A DNA stretch of 64,000 bases from an uncultured Bacteroidales bacterium (GTDB lineage Bacteria > Bacteroidota > Bacteroidia > Bacteroidales > UBA932): assembly GCA_944326265.1 (NCBI GenBank), contig CALVDE010000013.1, forward strand, positions 1-64,000, written 5' to 3'. Below are positions 1 to 8,249 of this stretch, one piece after another. Both the position numbers and the translations under genes were made by a program. How positions within the stretch are numbered: the stretch's first letter is position 1; each line of letters begins with the position of its first letter. Below the pieces are notes generated by a model that saw nothing but the letters and a program-made list of their open reading frames with translations, ran no database searches and was not told where the DNA came from.

Positions 1-104
1 ACCATAAAGTTACGAAAAATATCCCAATTAACCTACTGATTTACAACTAATTATAAATAAATTTAAACAGCTTCTTAAAACGTTTTAATTTCATATAGTT
101 AAAT

Positions 105-959
105 TTATAAAGTGCAATTTGCGATCCTAGGCTCGAAACAGCAGCAGGGCCTCATGCACACAATCCTGACACCGCTGGCCCTCTGGGGACCGACTTTCAT
201 GAATGTCGCCAGGACAGTCGTGTCTCCGCCGAGTCCGAGGGCACCGACGTGGGACTCATTGACACGCTCGGTTATCTCACGCTCAAGGTCGGACTGCCTC
301 TCATAGGTGCCGTCCACCAGTGCCTGGAGCATAAGGGATGCCGCTTCGTAATGCGAGCGTCCTACGCCTACTGCAAGTGTCGAGGGAGTACAGCCCAGCT
401 GGGCTGTGGACTCCCGGGCCCATTCCACTATCTGGTCCACAACAGTTTCCACCTTGTGCTTGTGGAAAACACGGTGTGTGTGAGCCCTGATGGCAGGACC
501 GCCGCCGAACATGAGGATGTGCACCCTCAAGACGCTGTCTTCCGTATTCCTTATCAGTATCGGGGCTGGCTCCAGCATTCCCGGATCCTCATACAGCCCC
601 TCGGACTGGGCTATCCGCTGGGTGTCGTTCCCCCTGACGGCCATGGGCCGGCCGGGAAGCTGCCTCAGGCCCTGACGGATTCCCTCCTTTATCGATTCGA
701 GGGTGCGGCCTGTCAGTACGGCATCAGGACCGACCTCCACCAGTACATGTGGAATGCCGGTATCGTCGCACAGAGGGCAGCGGTTCCTCTCAGCAATCAC
801 GGCATTCTCAAGAACCGTACTCAGCACCCACTTCGCCTGAACATTTGTTTCCCTGCCGATGGCCAGCCTGTAGGCGTTCTTCTTGTCAGGAAGAAATGTC
901 GATCCGGCCCTTACGACGGTGTCGCAGATTCTGTCGACAATTGTCTTATCGTATTCCAT
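105..959 (-). CDS. Class I fumarase/tartrate dehydratase-like alpha subunit
   Basis: The 284-residue product matches the alpha subunit of two-subunit class I fumarases and L(+)-tartrate dehydratases, [4Fe-4S] hydro-lyases that add or remove water on 2-hydroxy-dicarboxylates. Cys64 in CPLCDDTG, Cys190 in QLGC and a cysteine of the C-terminal CMRPCCC stretch stand where the three cluster ligands lie in TtdA. It is the last gene of a seven-gene minus-strand cassette, 14 bases after the beta subunit. Central-metabolism fumarase is usually not found beside polysaccharide genes, so a different 2-hydroxy-diacid substrate is inferred. The family is clear; the substrate is not. Confidence 0.85.
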   Translation of the reverse strand: MEYDKTIVDRICDTVVRAGSTFLPDKKNAYRLAIGRETNVQAKWVLSTVLENAVIAERNRCPLCDDTGIPHVLVEVGPDAVLTGRTLESIKEGIRQGLRQLPGRPMAVRGNDTQRIAQSEGLYEDPGMLEPAPILIRNTEDSVLRVHILMFGGGPAIRAHTHRVFHKHKVETVVDQIVEWARESTAQLGCTPSTLAVGVGRSHYEAASLMLQALVDGTYERQSDLEREITERVNESHVGALGLGGDTTVLATFMKVGPQRASGVRIVCMRPCCCFEPRIANCTL

Positions 960-973
960 TGCTGAATGTTTAA

Positions 974-1477
974 TTAGTATATGCTCGCGCCTTGAGCAGC
1001 AGCGATGATTGCCGGATATTCCCTCACTGTCAGTTCGTAAAACGCCTCCATGCCGAGCTCGGGGAAGGCTACCAGCCTCCTTTCCATTGTATTATTCTCC
1101 AGAAGGGCAGTGACCGGAGGTATCACGGCATATACTGAGTTATTCTCCTCTAGGATACGGACCGTGCTGTCACTGATTTTCCCTTTCCCAAGATGCAGTT
1201 TGACACCGGCTCTGGAAAGAGGGCCGAAGCTCTGCTCTATCTCCAGTTTGTTGCTGGATGTGGGTCCGACTCCTGCCTGACTCACTGCGGTGTGGAATAT
1301 AACCGCTCCGCGCAAGTCAATGCCGCAGCGGTCCAGTTCTCCTGTCCCGATAAGCCGGCATATCCTGGGCAGCACTGCATCACGACCGCAGTATATTCTG
1401 CCGGAAATCAGGATACGGTCACCGACCTGAAGCCCTTTTGCTGTCCCGTTGTCTATGGGTGTGATTATTGCCGTCAT
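974..1477 (-). CDS. Class I fumarase/tartrate dehydratase-like beta subunit
   Basis: The 167-residue product corresponds to the C-terminal swivel domain (beta subunit) of class I fumarases. It carries the family segment GVGPTSSNK, where relatives usually read GPTTS followed by RM, and the HLGKGK loop. The arginine-methionine pair of the substrate region is replaced by lysine-leucine, which could reflect altered specificity. Its start overlaps the stop of the CitE-like gene (ATGA), so the two are probably translationally coupled. It should pair with the following alpha subunit to form an oxygen-sensitive dehydratase. Confidence 0.85.
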   Translation of the reverse strand: MTAIITPIDNGTAKGLQVGDRILISGRIYCGRDAVLPRICRLIGTGELDRCGIDLRGAVIFHTAVSQAGVGPTSSNKLEIEQSFGPLSRAGVKLHLGKGKISDSTVRILEENNSVYAVIPPVTALLENNTMERRLVAFPELGMEAFYELTVREYPAIIAAAQGASIY

Positions 1478-2619
1478 TCTACTGAAAACAGTTTTATGTA
1501 GTCATTCTCGTTCTCGATCACACCGTATGCACGGGAGCGCATGTAGATCTTCCTTGCCCAGTTGGTGTGCGGTTTGACCTCGTTCATCTTGTTCCCGCTC
1601 TCGCCCTTGAACACCCCGCCCCGGTCATTTTTAAGGATATTGACCGCGTCGGTGTACTCCTCCCGGGTAACGGCCTGGAGGGCGTTGACGTACTTGATAT
1701 GCGAGGGATGGATGACCGTCCTGCCGACAAAGCCGTTGGCCTTGTCCAGGATGACCTCGCGGAGAAGGCCGTCGATCTCATGGTTGACGATGGGGATACG
1801 CTTGAGCAGGCAGTCCTCGATGTGGTCCGAAGGAAGGCTCTCGAACATCATGCGCTTGCTGGCACGGAAATATTCCCATACAGGTCCCGATATGACGTAG
1901 TCGTTGGAGCGTCCGAAGATGTTCACTATGTCGGCCAATATCTCGCGCACGGTCATGATGTCATATATGGAGTAGTCCACTCCGCGCCTGACACCGAAGC
2001 AGGAGGAGAAGTCCGTAGCACCCACCCTGACCTGAAGTATGATGTCCTTGTATTTGTCCAGGATCTTCTTTATGCCCACCAGCTCGCCCGTTCTCGTCTC
2101 GCGGTAAGCCACCTCCGGGTCCTCGATGATGGGCATTCCGTAGATGGTCTCACCGAAGCGGTCGTTGAGCTTGCTCAGGTAATAGAGATATACTTCGGCG
2201 TTGTGGGCGTTGAACTTCGGGAAGTTGAATCCAGTAAGCGGCCTGATGCTGCTTGGTGTCAGCTGTTCGGCGAAGTGCTCGAACTGCTCCTGACTGCGGA
2301 CCCTGCAGAAGATGAGCGGAAGGTCGTCATAGGTGAGGGCTCCGCTGTCCAGTGCCGAGCTGAGCACGTCCAGCAGATGCAGAACATTGCGCTCCGCCTC
2401 GGGGACGAGTTCCTCCGGGCAGGCATCCTCGAAGCAGAAGACCATGGATGTCAGACCCGGCAGCTCCCTGTTCAGTATCTTGGAGGAGAAGTCCTTCGTA
2501 CCGGGCATGTACATCGTCGCACCGAGACAGTACTGAAGCAGTTCCTTGTCGGAATACTTGTTGAACTCCTCGGGTTCCACGACGAACCGGAAGTCCGGGT
2601 TGTACCTGTGATGTCTCAT
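1474..2619 (-). CDS. CitE/HpcH-like TIM-barrel C-C bond lyase
   Basis: The 381-residue protein resembles the HpcH/HpaI-citrate lyase beta superfamily, specifically the longer C-C bond lyase branch (PF15617 type). An N-terminal MYMPGTKD motif replaces the usual FVPG. FCFEDACPEE (Glu64, Asp65) matches the DLEDAV acidic/metal loop, and a late G-R-T-V-IHPSHI segment matches the conserved IHPxQ. Such enzymes make or break a C-C bond next to a carboxylate, typically with pyruvate, oxaloacetate or acyl-CoA partners. It lies 2 bases after the U32-like gene and overlaps the beta dehydratase subunit. An aldol product that is then dehydrated is a natural reading; substrates are unknown. Confidence 0.75.
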   Translation of the reverse strand: MRHHRYNPDFRFVVEPEEFNKYSDKELLQYCLGATMYMPGTKDFSSKILNRELPGLTSMVFCFEDACPEELVPEAERNVLHLLDVLSSALDSGALTYDDLPLIFCRVRSQEQFEHFAEQLTPSSIRPLTGFNFPKFNAHNAEVYLYYLSKLNDRFGETIYGMPIIEDPEVAYRETRTGELVGIKKILDKYKDIILQVRVGATDFSSCFGVRRGVDYSIYDIMTVREILADIVNIFGRSNDYVISGPVWEYFRASKRMMFESLPSDHIEDCLLKRIPIVNHEIDGLLREVILDKANGFVGRTVIHPSHIKYVNALQAVTREEYTDAVNILKNDRGGVFKGESGNKMNEVKPHTNWARKIYMRSRAYGVIENENDYIKLFSVE

Positions 2620-2621
2620 TG

Positions 2622-3515
2622 TCAGCGGATGGAGCCTTTGGGTGACACTATGGCCTCGGGATAGTAGCAGTCGATCATCCTCTTGACCAGGGACACCTGC
2701 TTGGCCCTCTTCTTGGCATCCTGCTCGGTGCTGTCCCAGCTGTGAGTGGCTGCTACGGAGCCGCCGGTCTTCAGATAGATGGGGGCCGCCACCCTGATCA
2801 TTTCAGGCACTTCGTAGTGGCGGATGAAGCCTCCGGTGGACTTGGGGTTCTCGGTATGAATGTCGATGGGGATGCTGACGGCCTGACGCATGGCGGCCAG
2901 CATCTGCAACTGGATGTCCCTTACTGGATTGATCGAACTGGCTCCTATGAGCTCCAGCAGCCTGGCCGAGCACGGGTTGCCGTGTCCGGCGTGGGCTGAT
3001 ACCTTGAAATGAGTCTCGGGAGGCAGTTCTCCGGCCTTTTTCATCTCGTTCAGCACCCACAGGCATCCTTCGTCATACACTAAAAAGGAATGACAGCCGA
3101 AAGCGGTAGCTCTCTTGACATCCTCGATGGCCCTGACTATCTGTTCCTGACCGCGCAGGCGATAACCCATCCTGACTCCCTCCTCGGTATGGACGGAGGC
3201 ACTGGTGTCCGTAGTGGCCCTGGGACCGATGGCCAGGATGAGGTCGGTCTGAGCCTCCCCGGCAAGCCTGACCATCTCGATGATTTCGTTGTCTGTAAGC
3301 ATCATGATACCCTTGGTCTGGGTCACGCGGTGAAGGTTGATGCCGTAGCGGTCCATTTCGGCCAGAAGGGCGGCCATTACCTTGGGGCCTTGGATACCGG
3401 GTACCTCGAAGCGGTACTGTGCTCCGTCCGGGAATCTCTTGTCCGATGTGGGAAGGTCATACGCATCCCCTCCCGGCAGACCTATCGATCTGAGGAATTC
3501 TCTTGTCTTTTCCAT
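2622..3515 (-). CDS. U32-peptidase-like TIM-barrel protein
   Basis: This 297-residue protein has the look of alpha/beta-barrel proteins that are usually labelled U32 family peptidase. It contains LAIGPRATTDT, a KVSAHAGHGNPCSARL stretch and GGFIRHYEVPE followed by YLKTGG. The classical U32 cysteine signature is not evident, so proteolysis is not supported. Ordinary relatives have no firm function. ATG at 3515 is preferred over the in-frame GTG at 3527 because similarity starts at MEKTREF. It sits between the ThDP decarboxylase-like gene (20 bases) and the CitE-like gene (2 bases), so it is probably an enzyme of the same pathway. Confidence 0.6.
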   Translation of the reverse strand: MEKTREFLRSIGLPGGDAYDLPTSDKRFPDGAQYRFEVPGIQGPKVMAALLAEMDRYGINLHRVTQTKGIMMLTDNEIIEMVRLAGEAQTDLILAIGPRATTDTSASVHTEEGVRMGYRLRGQEQIVRAIEDVKRATAFGCHSFLVYDEGCLWVLNEMKKAGELPPETHFKVSAHAGHGNPCSARLLELIGASSINPVRDIQLQMLAAMRQAVSIPIDIHTENPKSTGGFIRHYEVPEMIRVAAPIYLKTGGSVAATHSWDSTEQDAKKRAKQVSLVKRMIDCYYPEAIVSPKGSIR

Positions 3516-3535
3516 AATTTCTATCACTTTTTATG

Positions 3536-4660
3536 TTATTTGCTCAGTTCTTGTTTGAAGAGGTTTATCATTTCATGACTGGACATGTCTATGGACGGCA
3601 GATCCGACCTGATACCGCTGTGTATGCGGATATCGATGAATGATGCACGGCCGGAGTCAAGGCACTGCCTGACGGCGGCCGCCAATTCCTGCGCGGTCTC
3701 CACCGGGTGACCGGTGGTATAGTATCCACAGCCCTCCGCTATCTCCGTGAAGCTTATCCGATGCCCGGCAGAGGGCTGGCCGCCTACCGACTCGTGGGCT
3801 CCGTTGTTCAGGACAACGTGGAGAAAATTGGGAAGGTGCTGTTTGGATACTGATGTCATGGCTCCCATGTGCATTATCGCGGCGGCATCGCCGTCCAGGC
3901 ACACCACGTGCCTGTCAGGTCTGGACAGGGCAATACCCATGGCCACTGACGAGGCATGACCCATTGAGCCAATATTCAGGAAATCGAAGGTATGTGACTC
4001 CCCACGGATATCACGTTGGGCGTACAGCTCGCGGGTGGCACGGCCTGTAGTCGCGCAGCAGACTGTGCCTTGGGGTATATTGTCAAGGATTATGGATATC
4101 GCGTCCTCGCGACTCATCGCGTAAGCACCCTCGCGTGGGTTCTTTTTCTTCTCGGTCAATACGCCACTGGGAACCAGGAATGCAGTGGGAGAGCTGTTTT
4201 TCCTGGCCAGGGATGTCAAGTACGCGATGTCCCCTGAAGCCGTCTCTTCAGATAGAACTCTCCAGGGGATGTCCATGAGATCCAGCATCCGACCGCTGAC
4301 CAGGCCCTGCATGACGTGCTGCTCGCGCTCTCCGTCCTTGGTGCCGGGCTCGCCCCTCCAGCCGATTATCAGCAGCATGGGAACCGAGTACACATGTCTG
4401 TCGGCAAGAGAAAGCAGGGGGTTGACGCAGTTGCCAAGGCCAGAGTTCTGCATGTATACAACAGGAATGTTCCCTGTGGCGAAATAGTATCCTGATGCCA
4501 GGGCTATGGCGTTTCCCTCGTTGGCTGTGATGATGTTGCGCTCCGGAGGTATATTGGCTTTCAGAAAGTTGTTCAGACCGTTGAGATATGAGTCCGGAAC
4601 ACCGGTGAAGAACGTAAGGCCGTTCCCGGCAAGCTCCGATACGAAATGTTCTATGTTCAT
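3536..4660 (-). CDS. Phosphonopyruvate decarboxylase-like ThDP enzyme
   Basis: The 374-residue protein matches the single-chain phosphonopyruvate decarboxylase (Ppd) family. An N-terminal pyrimidine-binding half carries GVPDSYLNGL and ITANEGNAIA with the catalytic glutamate. A C-terminal pyrophosphate-binding half carries LDGDAAAIMHMG and ends its motif at VVLNNGAHESVGG. The cofactor motif reads GDA rather than GDG. Ppd converts 3-phosphonopyruvate to phosphonoacetaldehyde, but no PEP mutase or aminoethylphosphonate transaminase is present in the window. The real substrate may therefore be another 3-substituted 2-oxo acid. An aldo/keto reductase lies 8 bases upstream and could reduce the aldehyde product. 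Confidence 0.82.
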   Translation of the reverse strand: MNIEHFVSELAGNGLTFFTGVPDSYLNGLNNFLKANIPPERNIITANEGNAIALASGYYFATGNIPVVYMQNSGLGNCVNPLLSLADRHVYSVPMLLIIGWRGEPGTKDGEREQHVMQGLVSGRMLDLMDIPWRVLSEETASGDIAYLTSLARKNSSPTAFLVPSGVLTEKKKNPREGAYAMSREDAISIILDNIPQGTVCCATTGRATRELYAQRDIRGESHTFDFLNIGSMGHASSVAMGIALSRPDRHVVCLDGDAAAIMHMGAMTSVSKQHLPNFLHVVLNNGAHESVGGQPSAGHRISFTEIAEGCGYYTTGHPVETAQELAAAVRQCLDSGRASFIDIRIHSGIRSDLPSIDMSSHEMINLFKQELSK

Positions 4661-4668
4661 GCTGCGGA

Positions 4669-5631
4669 TTATTTGCCTTTGTAGTATGTGAAGTATTCAG
4701 GAGCATCGCTGCGGCACAGCTCCCATGCCTTAGAGAAAGCCTCCACAACGCTTTCCGGAAGAGGACCCTGGTTTATTGCCGTGATGTTCTGCTGTAGCTG
4801 CGACAGTCTGGAGAAGCCCATGATCAGGCCGTCACCCCGGACAGAGCTGAGCATTGAGTGGTAGGCCAGCCAGCGGTAGGATGCGGCGGTTATTCCTATC
4901 CCTTCTCTGTTGCAGGCCTCCCTTACTGTGGCGATGCCGTCGAAATAGGACTTTTTCCAGTAGCGGCCCTGATAGTTGGGGCGGTTGGTGAAACGACCGT
5001 AAACGGGAGTGTCCTCGTAATTCTTGTACTTGTCTGTCAGGAGACCGCCGGCCAGGGGATTATAGGCGTTGAACCGCATGCTGTAGGCATTCAGGCACTC
5101 TTTGAGTTCTCTCTCTGCGTTGCGGCTCAGCGGATTGTACAGGCCCTCGTATACCGTGGGGAGGACCCAGCCGCGCTCTTTGCTCACATGGTAGACGTAG
5201 GACACCAGCCACGCAGGGAAGTTGCTTAGGCCCAATTCGTGGAATTTACCCTTGCGGTAAAATTCGTCGCACGCCTCCAGGGCAGATTCCACTGGTGTGT
5301 TCCTGTCAGGGAAATGAAGGTACAGTGTGTCGACCCTATCCACCCCCATCCTGCGAAGGGACTCCGGGAACTGCATACGGACGGCATCCCCGTCAAGGCG
5401 GCCCGTGATGCGGGGGTTGATCTTGGTCGCGATCCTAACACTTTTCGGTCTGAGCTGCCTGAGACATAGGCCTATGAGTTCCTCACTCCGGCCGTTGTTG
5501 TACACGTACGCCGTGTCTATCTCGTCATGACCCGACTCAAGGTAGAACCTCATGATGTCTGTCACATCGTTCTCGAAAAGCTGCTCCCCGAACGTCATCG
5601 TCCCGAGGATCAGGTTTATTCCTTTGTTCAT
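4669..5631 (-). CDS. Aldo/keto reductase
   Basis: The 320-residue protein is a full-length aldo/keto reductase with the complete tetrad Asp39, Tyr44 (DTAYVY), Lys70 (IATK) and His106 (LYLHFPD). It should reduce an aldehyde or ketone with NAD(P)H in the cytoplasm. It overlaps the MmgE/PrpD gene by ATGA and is followed 8 bases later by the Ppd-like decarboxylase, whose family releases aldehydes. The pairing suggests consecutive steps: 2-oxo acid to aldehyde to alcohol. Resemblance is closest to the AKR7/aflatoxin-aldehyde reductase type, but this does not fix a substrate. Confidence 0.85.
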   Translation of the reverse strand: MNKGINLILGTMTFGEQLFENDVTDIMRFYLESGHDEIDTAYVYNNGRSEELIGLCLRQLRPKSVRIATKINPRITGRLDGDAVRMQFPESLRRMGVDRVDTLYLHFPDRNTPVESALEACDEFYRKGKFHELGLSNFPAWLVSYVYHVSKERGWVLPTVYEGLYNPLSRNAERELKECLNAYSMRFNAYNPLAGGLLTDKYKNYEDTPVYGRFTNRPNYQGRYWKKSYFDGIATVREACNREGIGITAASYRWLAYHSMLSSVRGDGLIMGFSRLSQLQQNITAINQGPLPESVVEAFSKAWELCRSDAPEYFTYYKGK

Positions 5632-7007
5632 ATTTGTTTGATTTTAATATGTTCGTATGTTTTGTCCACGTCTATTTCACGACACTGCCTGATTATGTCT
5701 TTTGCTTCTTCAATTGACAGTATGCTCGACGAGCAGGATATCATTTTATCTTCCAAATCCTTCCAGTCCAAGGAGTTGTCTCCCTCACCCTTAGGTACCG
5801 GAACAGTATCTTCTTTTATCGTTCCGTCCTTGAATACTACACGTACCCTTGCTCCTCGTATACCTGACATCCGATTTTCCAAAGACTCATCAACTGTAAT
5901 GACCGTCCTGTTGATAATCTGCTCTACATCTTTATTGACTTCGATCTTAAGATCATCCAACGTGAAATTTCCGTTAAGGAGTGCCTTTGCCACGGCGTAG
6001 TGGATTGAGAATTTGGCTTCGCCGGACGTTTTGGGATGAGAAATCCTCCCTGCTGACCGGATAGCATTAGGATAAACCTCAATATGTACTTCCGCTATAT
6101 CGCAGCACGTATATCCGAGACATACAAATTCCTCACGGATAGACCTGGCCGCATCTATGCAGGCATGAGTATGTCGGCATGAGGGATATAGTTTCAGGTA
6201 GCTCTCCTCTATGGTAAAAACTTTGCCGAGATTGTCCAGCAGCACATGCCTGTTCACTTCGCCCGCATAAGCGTTGAACCAGCCCTTCGGACTTTCTAAT
6301 GGATAAACAGGGGCATCTAAACCTTTTTCGGCCATTAAGGCGGAAATTACTCCTATCTTAGCGGCATTTGCCGCATTAATAGGTTTGCAGTGCTGGGCAC
6401 TTTCGTCAATTATAATGAGGCCGCTGGACTGGACTGCCGCTATGGACACACTATTGTAAATGCCGTCGGCATCTAGATTAAGCAGTTTGGCGCATGCTGC
6501 GGCACAGGCCAGAGACCCCGCGACTCCCGTAGAGTGGAACCCTTTGTTGTACAGACTGGGTTGGGAGGCTCCGGCTATTCTGTTGAAGAAATCATATCCG
6601 ACAATTATTGCCGGAATTATATCACTCCATCTGCTTTTTTCGTATTCCGCCAGCGCAAATACTGATGAAATGACATGGGCCCCTATATGTCCGGCGGATT
6701 TTTTGTTGCCGTCATCCATATCAGCACCATGGGCATAGAGAGCATTTATGAATGCAGCCTGAGATGACGGATATTTTCTTTTGTCAAGCAATATCGATGC
6801 TTGTCTGGTACCTCCTTCTTCTTTTATGATGTCAAGGACGATTCTGTTGAACTCTGTATTAATTCTGTATCCGGCAATGCTTGCCGCATAGTAATCAGCT
6901 ATGAACATCTTTGTATGTTCAATTACATTGTCCGGCAAGTCCTTATAAGACAGCTGTTTTGCGTATTCGCACAATATACGGCAACTATCATTCCCGTTAC
7001 TCTGCAT
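5628..7007 (-). CDS. MmgE/PrpD family dehydratase/decarboxylase
   Basis: The 459-residue protein matches the MmgE/PrpD family along its length, including the HGADMDDGNKKSAGHIG segment and a C-terminal domain with KTSGEAKFSIHYAVA. Members include 2-methylcitrate dehydratase, cis-aconitate decarboxylase and iminodisuccinate epimerase, all acting on small poly-carboxylates. It is the first gene of the metabolic cassette, separated from the glycosyltransferase block by 166 AT-rich bases that contain a promoter-like box. Base composition is intermediate between the AT-rich glycan genes and the GC-richer cassette. The exact reaction cannot be told from sequence. Confidence 0.8.
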   Translation of the reverse strand: MQSNGNDSCRILCEYAKQLSYKDLPDNVIEHTKMFIADYYAASIAGYRINTEFNRIVLDIIKEEGGTRQASILLDKRKYPSSQAAFINALYAHGADMDDGNKKSAGHIGAHVISSVFALAEYEKSRWSDIIPAIIVGYDFFNRIAGASQPSLYNKGFHSTGVAGSLACAAACAKLLNLDADGIYNSVSIAAVQSSGLIIIDESAQHCKPINAANAAKIGVISALMAEKGLDAPVYPLESPKGWFNAYAGEVNRHVLLDNLGKVFTIEESYLKLYPSCRHTHACIDAARSIREEFVCLGYTCCDIAEVHIEVYPNAIRSAGRISHPKTSGEAKFSIHYAVAKALLNGNFTLDDLKIEVNKDVEQIINRTVITVDESLENRMSGIRGARVRVVFKDGTIKEDTVPVPKGEGDNSLDWKDLEDKMISCSSSILSIEEAKDIIRQCREIDVDKTYEHIKIKQI

Positions 7008-7116
7008 ATTAATAGTAAGTTAGAGTACTCAAAATACTCCGTTTTTTAGTCTTTTGAATTTGTTCTATGAGGCAGTTAGAGAGATTAACTATTGACAATC
7101 AATTAGCGTAGCTATA

Positions 7117-7124
7117 CAAAGTTA
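7117..7124 (-). promoter_or_regulatory. Putative -7 box for the metabolic cassette
   Basis: Minus-strand TAACTTTG fits the Bacteroidota TAnnTTTG element and lies about 110 bases before the MmgE/PrpD start, in the only sizeable gap of the locus. No clear TTG element is seen at the expected spacing, so this is tentative. Confidence 0.35.
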
Positions 7125-7173
7125 ATTGTGGCAAATTATCTTTATTTATGCATTGGATTTAAACTGCATAAAT

Positions 7174-8247
7174 TTAAAATGGTCTTATTTTAAAAAGAAT
7201 GTAGAAGATTCTTACAGAGCCTGTAATCAATAAAATCTTTTTTAATTTTCTGGCATTGGACAATTCTTTATATTTGACTTGTTTAATGACACTTCTAAAT
7301 GGTTCGCTTTTTATAAAGTGCCTTGCTTGATGAAACCGCTTTTTAGCATTGTCAGGATTATCCGGATGAAAAAATTTAAGAAATAAGATATCAGTAATAA
7401 TGAAAAATAAGAAATTAATACAGTCTTGGTAAATAATATTGTATTCCCCCTTGGAATATCCTTTAATTTGTCCAATCTCGTCATCCATGCGGTGAGATAT
7501 GGGTATAAGGATGTCTGCTAATTTCTTCCTGTTAATGTCTGCATTTTCTGAGTATCTGTAGCATACGCTGTCAGCGTTCTGTCGGTAACAGTAGATAGGT
7601 TTATCTATGAACTGAAACTTATTGACTTTCTCCAAACAACGAAGAATAAATACTTTATCTTGACTTTTAGGTATTCCTGCCGGAAATCTGATGCCATGCT
7701 TAATTAAAAAAGATCTACGGTAAACTTTGTCCCAACAATATTGAAAACCATAAAACCCAGGCTTTTTGGGTCTCATTCCAAGTCTATATAATTTTTCTTT
7801 TATGCAAACATCAGAAGTATCATAGATGAAATTAGGATTTAAGTCAAATTTTAATATCTCCTGTTTGTTTTCACTGATTTTAAAGTGACGGAACATCAAA
7901 ATGTCAAGATCGCAATTTGACAGGTGCTTGTATAGTTCTTCATAAGAATTTTCCTTAATCCAATCATCAGGGTCAGCGAACATAATCCATTTACCAGCAG
8001 CATTGTCAATGCCAGTATTCCGTGCCACAGAAACTCCTTGATTGATTTGATGTATAACTTTGATTCTTTTATCTTTTTTCGCATAATCATCACATAATAC
8101 ACCACAGTCATCTGGACTACCATCATCGACAATAATTACTTCTATATCGTGGAATGGCTGGCAAATAATACTTTCTATGCAAGTCTTCAAAAAATCCTCG
8201 CGGATTTTATAAACCGGGATAATGATACTGAAATAAGGGCTCTCCAT
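7174..8247 (-). CDS. GT2 family glycosyltransferase
   Basis: The 357-residue protein begins with the GT-A signature IIPVYKIRE, continues with EVIIVDDGSPDD and has the metal-binding FADPDDW motif (a DxD equivalent). It should transfer a sugar from a nucleotide donor to the lipid-linked repeat unit at the inner face of the inner membrane. The last third is basic and hydrophobic, possibly membrane-associating. ATG at 8247 is chosen over the GTG one codon earlier. It abuts the ATP-grasp gene and is AT-rich like the rest of the glycan block. Confidence 0.88.
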   Translation of the reverse strand: MESPYFSIIIPVYKIREDFLKTCIESIICQPFHDIEVIIVDDGSPDDCGVLCDDYAKKDKRIKVIHQINQGVSVARNTGIDNAAGKWIMFADPDDWIKENSYEELYKHLSNCDLDILMFRHFKISENKQEILKFDLNPNFIYDTSDVCIKEKLYRLGMRPKKPGFYGFQYCWDKVYRRSFLIKHGIRFPAGIPKSQDKVFILRCLEKVNKFQFIDKPIYCYRQNADSVCYRYSENADINRKKLADILIPISHRMDDEIGQIKGYSKGEYNIIYQDCINFLFFIITDILFLKFFHPDNPDNAKKRFHQARHFIKSEPFRSVIKQVKYKELSNARKLKKILLITGSVRIFYILFKIRPF

Positions 8248-8249
8248 CA

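Noticed and set aside
249..965. 238-codon plus-strand frame
   Set aside because: Lies antisense to the fumarase-like alpha gene and has no protein-like motifs; a codon-bias shadow.
1567..2664. 365-codon plus-strand frame
   Set aside because: Antisense to the CitE-like gene, which has clear family motifs.
3536..7007. Classical phosphonate biosynthesis
   Set aside because: No PEP mutase, AEP transaminase or phosphonate transferase is present in the window.
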